A stretch of DNA of 6,641 nt. Origin: UBA1081 sp045636025 (GTDB lineage: Bacteria > Bacillota > Clostridia > Oscillospirales > Acutalibacteraceae). Position numbers and translations under genes: made by a program. The stretch lies in assembly GCA_045636025.1 (NCBI GenBank), contig JAZTWP010000023.1, positions 1 to 6,641 on the forward strand. The letters run 5' to 3'. The notes under the pieces are model-generated. The model was not told the origin of the DNA. It made no database searches and worked only from the letters and a program-made list of their open reading frames with translations. Below are positions 1 through 5,559 of this stretch, piece after piece (position 1 is the stretch's first letter; each line of letters starts with the position of its first letter).

Positions 1-30
1 AGGGGGTTACTTTTGACGGCATTATTAGCA

Positions 31-44
31 TTAAAAAAGCACCT
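31..44. repeat. 14-base direct repeat, copy 1 (terminator arm)
   Basis: TTAAAAAAGCACCT, identical to positions 5237-5250. Here it is the 3' arm and U-tract of the compact terminator after the unit. Confidence 0.75.
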
Positions 45-63
45 GCATTTCTGCAAGTGCTTT
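33..63 (-). terminator. Intrinsic terminator after the packaging/MuF unit
   Basis: On the minus strand AAAGCACUUGCA (63-52) pairs with UGCAGGUGCUUU (47-36) over 12 pairs including one U-G wobble, with a four-base loop. A U-run follows (38-33, partly within the stem). The wobble is a valid pair only in minus-strand RNA (it is a C-A mismatch in plus), which supports the direction. It closes the transcription unit downstream of the 78-residue gene. Confidence 0.85.
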
Positions 64-69
64 AAATGA

Positions 70-89
70 GTTGCACGGTTGCCCGTAAC
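70..89 (-). other. GNRA-tetraloop hairpin in the 3' untranslated region
   Basis: On the minus strand GUU-ACGG, loop GCAA, CCGU, a two-base GC bulge, then AAC. This gives seven pairs capped by a stable GNRA tetraloop. It lies between the last stop codon (108) and the terminator hairpin. It may protect the mRNA 3' end or be part of a larger structured RNA with the terminator. Confidence 0.5.
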
Positions 90-107
90 ATACCCAATCC
101 AGCTTAT

Positions 108-344
108 TTAATACCAAGCAACAATGCCTTCTTTTGGAAAAGAATTATTGCTTGCATATTCTCTTATTTTTGAGAACATTTTCTGTGCATACCTTTGATG
201 CTTGTCAACTTTAGATAAAGTGACAATGCTACATTTATCTGCTTTCTTATCATAAGAAACAAGCCCGGAATCGTTGCCGTTTTCAGGGAAATATTCATAA
301 ACTACTTTTTCCGCTGTTTCATCGTTCAGTATAAACTTCAGCAT
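108..344 (-). CDS. Small protein, probable immunity partner of the MuF C-terminal toxin domain
   Basis: A 78-residue soluble protein. It begins MLKFILNDETAEKVVYEYFPEN, a beta-hairpin-like opening, has an acidic 'GLVSYDKKADKCSIVTLSK' centre, a helical QRYAQKMFSKIREYA segment (50-64), and ends in EGIVAWY. This beta-then-helix pattern with a terminal 'EG.VAWY' recurs, as I remember it, in small proteins next to polymorphic-toxin genes; I could not search for it. The gene begins eight bases after the MuF-type gene, with AGGTGA four bases before its ATG, so it will be made in step with it. A terminator follows. An immunity role is inferred from size, position and order. A small head-completion or decoration protein is the alternative, but those normally follow the capsid gene. 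Confidence 0.8.
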   Translation of the reverse strand: MLKFILNDETAEKVVYEYFPENGNDSGLVSYDKKADKCSIVTLSKVDKHQRYAQKMFSKIREYASNNSFPKEGIVAWY

Positions 345-352
345 TTTGTCAC

Positions 353-1807
353 CTACCCTTCGTTTTCATCAAGCCATTTATACAGAGCTTCTTGATAATT
401 GTACTGCTTGTTTGCTATTTCGTGAGCTTTTTCATAGCTCAGACCTTTTTCGTTCATCAGATCATATTCAAGGGCTTCGTGATATATCAACAACAAATCG
501 TGTTCTTTTATATCTTTACCCTCTCTCAATCTTCTGATTGATTCAGCAATATCGTAATCAGGAGCAAATCTACTGTACCCTTCGTCTAAGTTATATTTGT
601 TCAAAATTAGATGTTCATACATCTTTGAAACAAGTTTAACATCTATTTCTGCATTTTTAGAAATCGTTGTGACAATATTATCTTTTTCGCTGTTACGCAT
701 TGCTTCATAATATTGTTCAGCGTGTGTTTCTCGTTTTGTTCCTTCAGGGTCATTTTTGTTGTTATATGCACCTGTAACTGCACCTGTCATTATAGCACCT
801 TTGGCAATATTTGTCAATAAGCCCTTTGCCTTTAACTTCTCATATTCAGCTGTTGTGCCGCCTTTTTCAAGGAAGCTGAGCCATTCTTCATACTCTTTGC
901 TGTCCTCATAAGCTGCAACAGAGCAGCGGCAGTGAGGGTGCAGGGGAGCAGCATTCTCACCGGGCATCATCTTTGACACCTTGAAATGCTTTCCGTCAAG
1001 GGCTTTGCAAATGCCGCAGCAGTCGCTGTTTGCTATAAACTCATATTCAGTGAAGCCGTTTTTATCAAAAGACTGTTTCTGAGCTTCGGTCTGAACCCTT
1101 GCAAGCTCAGTTCTCATAAGCCTTTCCATACAGTAAACAGCCCCGCCTTTTGTTTTCGGGTCTGCACCGTACCAATATTTGCGTAAATCCTTTGCAATAG
1201 CACGGGGATTTTTACCTGCAATAAGCCCGCTTGAGAGTATCTTTGACAAATCCTCTCGCATAATGTCTTGATATTGCCATATACGATCTGAAAAAGTCGC
1301 ATTATGAAAAGAAGCATTCGGGATAGTGTGAGCAAGCTGTGCATTGTTTCTGATTGTCTTTCCTAAAATGCCCGCTTGCCGCTTCAATTCTTCTTCTGTT
1401 CTGCCTTTAAGAATGCCGCCCATAAACTTATCAAGTTCATCGTGACCTTTTATAAGCTCAAGACCAATATTAGCCTTGAGCATTTCAAGGCGGTTGACTT
1501 TCATTGTAAGGTTGTAAAGTCGCATTTCTTCGTTGGCTTTCGGTGAGAAGTCCTTATCTCTGACATACCTTGCTGCTTTTCGCTCGTATTTCTCAATATC
1601 AAGCTTGCTGACACGCTTTTTAGCTTCGGCAATAGAAATGCCTTCCTTTTTTGCATACTTGCCGTAAAAGGCATCTATTTCCGTTTGACAGTTATCAAGA
1701 ATATCTTTGTAAATACGCTCAATTTCTTTGTCATACTCAGCTTCGCTCTTTTTGTACTTGGTGAGGGCTTCTTCTTCTCGCTGTCGCCAATATTCCCTAC
1801 TGTTCAT
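353..1807 (-). CDS. MuF-type minor head protein with C-terminal toxin-like domain
   Basis: A 484-residue protein in the usual place of SPP1 gp7/Mu gpF, after the portal. Residues 1-135 are a charged helical, coiled-coil-like region. Residues about 140-300 are the MuF domain, with RLMRTELARVQTEAQ (229-243) and the cysteine/histidine signature SDCCGIC (261-267) with LHPHCRCSV (289-297), probably metal-binding. Members without an extension end about here. This one continues through a small hydrophobic glycine/alanine-rich linker (332-349) into a separate domain (about 360-475) with EHDLLLIYHEALEYDLM (435-451) and YEKAHEIANKQYNYQEAL (458-475). H436, H443, E444, E447, H462 and the YNY motif stand out. 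I recall this C-terminal pattern from other polymorphic-toxin tips, but its activity is unknown to me. A small gene follows eight bases later, as expected for an immunity partner. AAGGG lies seven bases before the ATG. Confidence 0.9.
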   Translation of the reverse strand: MNSREYWRQREEEALTKYKKSEAEYDKEIERIYKDILDNCQTEIDAFYGKYAKKEGISIAEAKKRVSKLDIEKYERKAARYVRDKDFSPKANEEMRLYNLTMKVNRLEMLKANIGLELIKGHDELDKFMGGILKGRTEEELKRQAGILGKTIRNNAQLAHTIPNASFHNATFSDRIWQYQDIMREDLSKILSSGLIAGKNPRAIAKDLRKYWYGADPKTKGGAVYCMERLMRTELARVQTEAQKQSFDKNGFTEYEFIANSDCCGICKALDGKHFKVSKMMPGENAAPLHPHCRCSVAAYEDSKEYEEWLSFLEKGGTTAEYEKLKAKGLLTNIAKGAIMTGAVTGAYNNKNDPEGTKRETHAEQYYEAMRNSEKDNIVTTISKNAEIDVKLVSKMYEHLILNKYNLDEGYSRFAPDYDIAESIRRLREGKDIKEHDLLLIYHEALEYDLMNEKGLSYEKAHEIANKQYNYQEALYKWLDENEG

Positions 1808-3155
1808 CGGTCAGCCCTTCTTCAGTTGCCGAGTTTTCCTCGGTAGTTGCAGCAGCCCCGAACATAACTTTTTCAACAGGTGACATTTCAGGCGGCTTGT
1901 TTTCTTCCTCAATCTTGTCAAACTCGCCCTGTACATCGTCAACAGCTGAAATGACCTTAAGCTGCGTTTCGTGGCTTGTGATACCTTCCATACCTTGTGC
2001 AATTTGCACTTCTTCAAGAAGATTAGCAGGGAAATTCGGTGTAAACTTATAATGCAGCTGCACCCAAGCATCAGCCGGAACACCTGAAAGCGGGTGACTG
2101 AATAAAAGCTTATATCTGCGGTTCATACCACTTGTAAACTTTCTTTCTTTTGTCTTTGCAAGGTTTGACATAGCCTGAAGTTTATACTTGAGAGCAACAC
2201 CCGTTGCTGAACCGAAGTTTTCATCAGAAATATTCGCAACCATACTGATCTGAAAGATAAGTCTTTCAAGTCTGTTAAGGTGATTTTCCTGTGTTGTGTC
2301 GCTTTCGGGCTTGTTCATAAACTCAACAATGAGCTTGCCTGTATCGACATCACCTTCAAAGTTGATAATTCTGTTGTCTCTTATGTGCTGCAAATCGTCA
2401 CTGTCAAGCTTTGTACCTAAAATTTTTAAGTAGGAATCTGCAAAATAGTCAACATCGTTTGCCTTTTCTGATACAGCTTTGTTGAAAGCATTAACCATTG
2501 ACATTACAGGCTCAAAAATGCCCTGTCTTTCTTCGTTTTCGATGAACTCTGTTGCAGGTACATCATCAAAGCCGTGACTTATGCCTTCATCGAGCCACTT
2601 AAAGCCGCCTTCAAGCTTAAAGTTTCGGTAGTATGTCTTTGTATACAGACAGCCAAACTCTTTGTTTTCATAATCTTTATACAGCCTTACAAAATAAAGC
2701 GGTTTTTCAAGTACAGAATCATCAAAAATCATAAATGCTTCTGTCGGGTTGAAATATGTTATATTCAGCTCTGAGTTTTCGTCAGCAAAATACAGCTCGT
2801 AGCCCTTGCCGTAAATGCTGCATATCTTTGAAAGCTCAGCGTTGTTATCGTCCTGATCGTTGAATTGGTCGAAGTATTCAACACGCTCTGCAACTGCTTC
2901 ATCATCAGCTGTAATCTTAATAGGAATACCGATGAAAAAGCCGTTCATTGTGTCAACTATGTATTTAGGGAAATTAACCACAATACGGTTATCAGGCTTA
3001 TATGAAGCCTTTGCCGTTTCGTGCAAAATATCGTGGTCGCTTGTATAAGCTTTTTTCAATCCTTCGTATCTTGCAGTCACTTCATTTCTGTGTTTGTCGA
3101 TGAACTCAAGAAGAATTGTGCTTGTAAGCTCTTTGTTTGCCGATAAACGAAACAT
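1797..3155 (-). CDS. Phage portal protein, SPP1 gp6-like
   Basis: Forms the dodecameric ring at one vertex of the head through which DNA enters and leaves, docking with the terminase. The 452-residue protein shows the SPP1 gp6 family opening: a short helical start, YEGLKKAY (30-37), then PDNRIVVNFPKYIVDTMNGFFIGIPI (54-79), equivalent to the family pattern 'pNnri.vNf...ivd...gyf.G.Pi'. The middle contains EKANDVDYFADSYLKILG, the usual stem/wing region, and VANISDENFGSATGVALKYKL near the crown, also characteristic of the family. The C-terminus is a low-complexity acidic tail (EENSATEEGLTDEQ). There is no sign of truncation. Its TAG lies 11 bases inside the following MuF-type gene. Confidence 0.95.
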   Translation of the reverse strand: MFRLSANKELTSTILLEFIDKHRNEVTARYEGLKKAYTSDHDILHETAKASYKPDNRIVVNFPKYIVDTMNGFFIGIPIKITADDEAVAERVEYFDQFNDQDDNNAELSKICSIYGKGYELYFADENSELNITYFNPTEAFMIFDDSVLEKPLYFVRLYKDYENKEFGCLYTKTYYRNFKLEGGFKWLDEGISHGFDDVPATEFIENEERQGIFEPVMSMVNAFNKAVSEKANDVDYFADSYLKILGTKLDSDDLQHIRDNRIINFEGDVDTGKLIVEFMNKPESDTTQENHLNRLERLIFQISMVANISDENFGSATGVALKYKLQAMSNLAKTKERKFTSGMNRRYKLLFSHPLSGVPADAWVQLHYKFTPNFPANLLEEVQIAQGMEGITSHETQLKVISAVDDVQGEFDKIEEENKPPEMSPVEKVMFGAAATTEENSATEEGLTDEQ

Positions 3156-4408
3156 TAAATACCCCCTTTGATGTTCGTGTTAAGTTTTGGTTTAGTCCGT
3201 CTTTCTTGTTCTATTGAATATCTCAGCATAGCCATAGCATCATCTTGAAAAGGTACAGGTTCATCGAGGTATTCGCCTGTTTTTTCGTCTTTTCGCCATT
3301 TCCATTGCTGTATCTCTTTAATTGTGTTGATGCAAGACGGGTGAATATGTATTTTATGCTGTTTTAAGTGGTCGATTTGACCCCTTATAGAGCCGTTTGA
3401 GCCGCCTTTGTTTACCGGTCTTGCTCTATACCCGGCTTTTTGCCACATCTTAATTCGGTCAGGTTCTGCACTATCACACCACATTGTCAAGCCCTTGTTA
3501 AAGCCTTTACTGTTTGCAAGCTGTATTATTTCAGCTGTGTCTTTTTCAAACACATACAGCTCTTTGCATAAGTACAGCTCACCGTCTTTGAAACCTACCT
3601 CACCAATACAGTTAGCGTGGTTAAAGCCAAAGTCCTGAGCGTTTACCATATAATCAAAACGAGAAGGTGAAGTGTCAAAGTCCTCAACTATGTAATTTGA
3701 CAATATAAGACCGCCGATTTCGCCCCATTCCCCAAGACCGTATATTCTGTAGCCTTCCGGGTCAACGAGCTTTCTTCTTTCCATTCTCGCCCGGTATGCT
3801 TCGTCAATAAAGCGGTTGTTTTCATAGGTTGAATGATGTGTTAAAACATTCGGGTCTGACATATCAAAAAAGACCTTTTTTATCCAATGATTTTTATTCA
3901 CCGGGTTAAAGGTCAGTCTGATCTGATAAAATTGACCGTCAGGAAGTTCACCCCTGAGTCGGTCATCTATGATTTCAACATCTGCCTGAGTAAACTCAGT
4001 TGCTTCTTCAAGCCATACATCAGTAAGTTTGCCGTTTTGGAATGTGATTGACTTCAGCTTTTCTCTTTGCTTTTCGTCATTCATTCCACGGAAAATGATT
4101 TTATTTCCGTTTGCTCTGCAAGTGAGCTGCAGAGGGGAAGTGTTGATTTTCCAATAAAGATCAGCTTTATCACCGAACATACGATAAATAGCACCCGTAA
4201 GCTCTGCAAAGGTGCTGTCTCTGTTTGTTATATCTGACTTCCGCATAGCAACAAGGTTTCTGCCCTTGTCTTGCATAAGCCTTAATATGTAGTTCTGAGC
4301 TGTGTCATAGCTTTTGCCACTACCGGCTGAGCCTTTCATAACGATGTAACGCTTTTTACTACGGTTAACTTCCTTAAAAGAAGCGTTAGCTTGAATGTTT
4401 ATGTTCAT
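3155..4408 (-). CDS. terL: Phage terminase large subunit (ATPase/nuclease)
   Basis: The motor subunit that pumps DNA into the prohead and cuts concatemers. The 417-residue length and motifs match the PBSX/SPP1-like Terminase_3 family. ATPase domain: Walker A GSAGSGKS (26-33), Walker B-like VWLEEATEF (131-139) with catalytic glutamate E134 or E135, and coupling motif TFNPVNKNHW (166-175). The RNase H-like nuclease domain carries three acidic positions: D259 in AQDFGF, D312 in CDSAEP and D389/D390 in FQDDAMAMLRY. All key residues are present, so it looks functional. Its ATG overlaps the stop of the HExxH gene (ATGA), with only a weak GAAG upstream, suggesting coupling. Its TAA shares one base with the portal ATG (TAATG). 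Confidence 0.97.
   Translation of the reverse strand: MNINIQANASFKEVNRSKKRYIVMKGSAGSGKSYDTAQNYILRLMQDKGRNLVAMRKSDITNRDSTFAELTGAIYRMFGDKADLYWKINTSPLQLTCRANGNKIIFRGMNDEKQREKLKSITFQNGKLTDVWLEEATEFTQADVEIIDDRLRGELPDGQFYQIRLTFNPVNKNHWIKKVFFDMSDPNVLTHHSTYENNRFIDEAYRARMERRKLVDPEGYRIYGLGEWGEIGGLILSNYIVEDFDTSPSRFDYMVNAQDFGFNHANCIGEVGFKDGELYLCKELYVFEKDTAEIIQLANSKGFNKGLTMWCDSAEPDRIKMWQKAGYRARPVNKGGSNGSIRGQIDHLKQHKIHIHPSCINTIKEIQQWKWRKDEKTGEYLDEPVPFQDDAMAMLRYSIEQERRTKPKLNTNIKGGI
3162..3169 (-). promoter_or_regulatory. Strong ribosome binding site of portal gene
   Basis: AAAGGGGG on the minus strand, six bases before the portal ATG at 3155-3153, lies inside the last codons of the large terminase. It allows strong independent initiation on the portal gene, in contrast with the weak sites of the two preceding genes. 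This fits the need for twelve portal copies per virion. Confidence 0.75.
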
Positions 4409-4737
4409 ATTGCATCAGCTTCTTTAAAGGCTTTGAGCATCTTCGGAAATTGAATTGCAAGCCAATCAACCATTTCTTCATTTTCAGCCCAACTGCTGCA
4501 ACAATTAAGCCCCGATTCAAACAGAAAAGCGTGAATGATTTCGTGCCTTGTTACTACCTTTTTATATCCGGGCAAGTCTTTCTTTGCTGAGGGGTCTGTG
4601 ATATTCATTTCGTCAATAACACATTCCTTGATGCTTGTGTCACAGTAGCCGTCTTTGTCGATAAGGTTTAAATCGTTGCTTTCATTTGACTCATACACTG
4701 AGTATTCAGTGCCTAATACATTTATCTTTTTCATCAT
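4405..4737 (-). CDS. Small HExxH protein, putative zinc metallopeptidase, between terminase genes
   Basis: A 110-residue protein with a clear zinc-metallopeptidase signature HEIIH at residues 65-69 in the context VVTRHEIIHAFLFESGL. A downstream acidic cluster ENEEMVDWLA (85-94) could provide the third, glutamate ligand, as in gluzincins. The N-terminal half is a short beta-rich segment that includes CDTSIKECVIDEM. There is no signal peptide, so it acts in the cytoplasm or on the virion. Similar small HEIxHAF proteins occur among uncharacterised phage genes of Clostridia; I know no demonstrated function. It is coupled on both sides by ATGA overlaps (with the small terminase before and the large terminase after), so it is made together with the packaging motor. 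The first ATG (4737) is followed immediately by a second ATG; either could be used. Confidence 0.85.
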   Translation of the reverse strand: MMKKINVLGTEYSVYESNESNDLNLIDKDGYCDTSIKECVIDEMNITDPSAKKDLPGYKKVVTRHEIIHAFLFESGLNCCSSWAENEEMVDWLAIQFPKMLKAFKEADAI

Positions 4738-5213
4738 TCGTCACCATAATCAACCGTGATATTCAATTCCATATCAACAGCCTGCTCAACTTTTTCTGTA
4801 TATAAGCCGTAACGCTTGCCGAGAAGCTCAGCAGCCTTCAAGCGTTCTTTTTCGTCAGGAGCTTTATCCATTCTTGTTGCAATAGACTTACCCTTCCCGA
4901 TGCCCTCAACAACAATAACTTCAGATTGACTTTCACCCCTCATTACAGAGGTCAGATATTTAAGAACTTCATCCTGGTCAGCTATCAGTGCCGATTCTTT
5001 TTCAGCCATTCTTTCATCAATAGCTGCTCTGACTTCGGGTTTGAACTTCTTTCTTTCTTTTTCGTTAGGGTTTTTCAGGGTTTCGGGATTTATCCACTTG
5101 CTCGCTTCTTTTGCTGTAGATTCCTTATACCCTGCATTGAGTGCTGCCTGATAAGCATTACCCAACAGGATATATTCATCAACAAACAGCTTTTCTCTGT
5201 CGTTTAATACCAC
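4734..5213 (-). CDS. terS: Phage terminase small subunit
   Basis: This is the DNA-recognition subunit of the packaging terminase: it binds the phage pac/cos region and recruits the large subunit. The 159-residue protein begins with LNDREKLFVDEYILLGNAYQAALNAGY, whose pattern of a 'FVDEY...GNA..AA..AGY' opening followed by a helix-turn-helix (about residues 17-40) is typical of the Terminase_2 (XtmA-like) family. A charged coiled region follows (50-80), then an oligomerisation-type segment with ALIADQDEVLKYL (75-87). The C-terminal part contains ERLKAAELLGKRYGLY (123-138), the usual end of this family. Its length is normal. Translation starts at GTG with a strong AAAGGAG site. Its stop overlaps the next ATG as ATGA. 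The large terminase follows after one small inserted gene rather than directly. Confidence 0.92.
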   Translation of the reverse strand: MVLNDREKLFVDEYILLGNAYQAALNAGYKESTAKEASKWINPETLKNPNEKERKKFKPEVRAAIDERMAEKESALIADQDEVLKYLTSVMRGESQSEVIVVEGIGKGKSIATRMDKAPDEKERLKAAELLGKRYGLYTEKVEQAVDMELNITVDYGDE

Positions 5214-5222
5214 CTTGCAACA

Positions 5223-5229
5223 CTCCTTT
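5223..5229 (-). promoter_or_regulatory. Ribosome binding site of small terminase (supports GTG start)
   Basis: AAAGGAG on the minus strand lies nine bases before the GTG at 5213-5211. There is no ATG nearby in frame at a suitable distance, so this site decides the GTG start. It is nearly adjacent to the U-tract of the upstream terminator-like leader, so leader folding or stalled polymerase could affect its use. Confidence 0.8.
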
Positions 5230-5236
5230 CAGTTTG

Positions 5237-5250
5237 TTAAAAAAGCACCT
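5237..5250. repeat. 14-base direct repeat, copy 2 (terminator arm)
   Basis: TTAAAAAAGCACCT on the plus strand is identical to positions 31-44. In both places it reads on the minus strand as the 3' arm and U-tract of a terminator-like stem. The two copies flank the packaging/portal/MuF unit. Confidence 0.75.
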
Positions 5251-5278
5251 TAGGCGGCTTGTGCGAATCACTGCCGCC
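5239..5278 (-). terminator. Putative intrinsic terminator in front of the small terminase
   Basis: On the minus strand a GC-rich hairpin (GGCGGC/GCCGCC, 5278-5253) is followed by UA, then AGGUGCUU merging into a six-U run (5244-5239). The helix touching the U-tract is the 3' arm of the long-range stem with 5331-5324, so efficient termination would need that outer stem. The U-tract ends only nine bases before the small terminase Shine-Dalgarno, which leaves no room for a separate promoter. Packaging genes would therefore need readthrough, antitermination or a promoter inside the leader. Confidence 0.5.
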
Positions 5279-5298
5279 CCGAAGGAAAGAGTATTTAA

Positions 5299-5322
5299 CA
5301 GGAAAAAATCTCAAAAAACCTG
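5299..5322. repeat. Mirror A-tract element inside an inverted repeat
   Basis: On the plus strand CAGG is followed by six A, TCTC, six A and CCTG. The outer four bases are an inverted repeat. The two phased A6 runs lie ten bases apart (starts 5303 and 5313), close to one helical turn, which is the classic arrangement for intrinsic DNA bending. The right edge also forms the 8-base palindrome CCTGCAGG (5319-5326). A role as a terminase recognition or bending site is possible given the position just upstream of the small terminase gene, but it is inferred from location only. Confidence 0.4.
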
Positions 5323-5340
5323 CAGGTGCTTGTGTTTTAA

Positions 5341-5559
5341 TCAAATTGTTATTTCTTCAGGATAAGGCGGTTCTTGCCTTTCCAATTCTGCATATAAAAA
5401 ACGAACTACAGAAGTATTGAAAGACTCTGACAGTTCGCTGTGTGTGCTTATTATTTTTCTTGTTTTGAGCTCCCACCCGTCAATTAAAAGACAGTTGACA
5501 AGTGCATCAAAGCATTTCGGCTGTTCTATCGGCTGAATAACAGTTTTTATTTGCTTCAT
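5341..5559 (-). CDS. Small phage protein of unknown function (72 aa)
   Basis: I do not recognise a characterised function. The 72-residue protein has a compact core around residues 18-33 (ALVNCLLIDGWELKTR), a pattern seen in small phage proteins of the DUF1737-like 'long-loop/GWEL' kind; this resemblance is weak. The C-terminus is acidic and proline-containing (PPYPEEITI). There is no signal peptide or membrane helix. Its ATG overlaps the stop of the ATPase-acyltransferase gene (ATGA), with a GGTGG about nine bases upstream, so it is probably translated by coupling. Its stop lies ten bases before the 5' arm of the structured leader that precedes the small terminase, making it the last gene before that possible transcription checkpoint. 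Confidence 0.7.
   Translation of the reverse strand: MKQIKTVIQPIEQPKCFDALVNCLLIDGWELKTRKIISTHSELSESFNTSVVRFLYAELERQEPPYPEEITI

Larger units (their letters stand above)
5239..5331 (-). ncRNA. Structured leader RNA with long-range closing stem upstream of small terminase
   Basis: Read on the minus strand, AAGCACCU (5331-5324) can pair perfectly with AGGUGCUU (5250-5243), enclosing 73 bases. Inside it are: CAGG/CCUG (5322-5319 with 5302-5299) closing a loop of two U6 runs around GAGA; a cUUCGg tetraloop at 5284-5279; and a hairpin GGCGGC (5278-5273) with GCCGCC (5258-5253), holding a nested GUG/CAC helix (5271-5269 with 5263-5261). The tetraloop stem and the GGCGGC stem share one or two G residues, so they may compete. 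The closing stem runs directly into a U-tract. The layout fits either a discrete phage small RNA ending in its own terminator or an attenuator leader for the packaging genes. I could not match it to a named RNA family with confidence. No convincing sigma-70 promoter was seen just upstream. Confidence 0.5.

Noticed and set aside
353..1807. Frameshift or gene fusion in the long MuF-type gene
   Set aside because: The frame is continuous with intact MuF motifs and a natural linker; the extra length is explained by a modular C-terminal domain.
1811..2083. 90-codon minus-strand frame inside the portal gene
   Set aside because: Frame-shifted shadow of the portal C-terminus; low-complexity leucine/lysine/serine content and no family resemblance.
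4926..5207. 93-codon plus-strand open frame opposite the small terminase
   Set aside because: It is the antisense of a well-recognised small terminase gene, has a composition rich in F, C and S typical of a shadow frame, and no ribosome binding site was seen.
5293..5344. Possible sigma-70 promoter for the small terminase (TTGATT, TTGAGA and TTAAAT/TAAATA elements)
   Set aside because: No -35/-10 pair has a spacing near 17 bases; TTGAGA to TTAAAT is only about ten, and TTGATT has no suitable -10.
5141..5365. 74-codon plus-strand frame crossing the leader region
   Set aside because: It runs through the structured leader and antisense to two genes; the fold and terminator on the minus strand explain the region better, and no start signal is evident.
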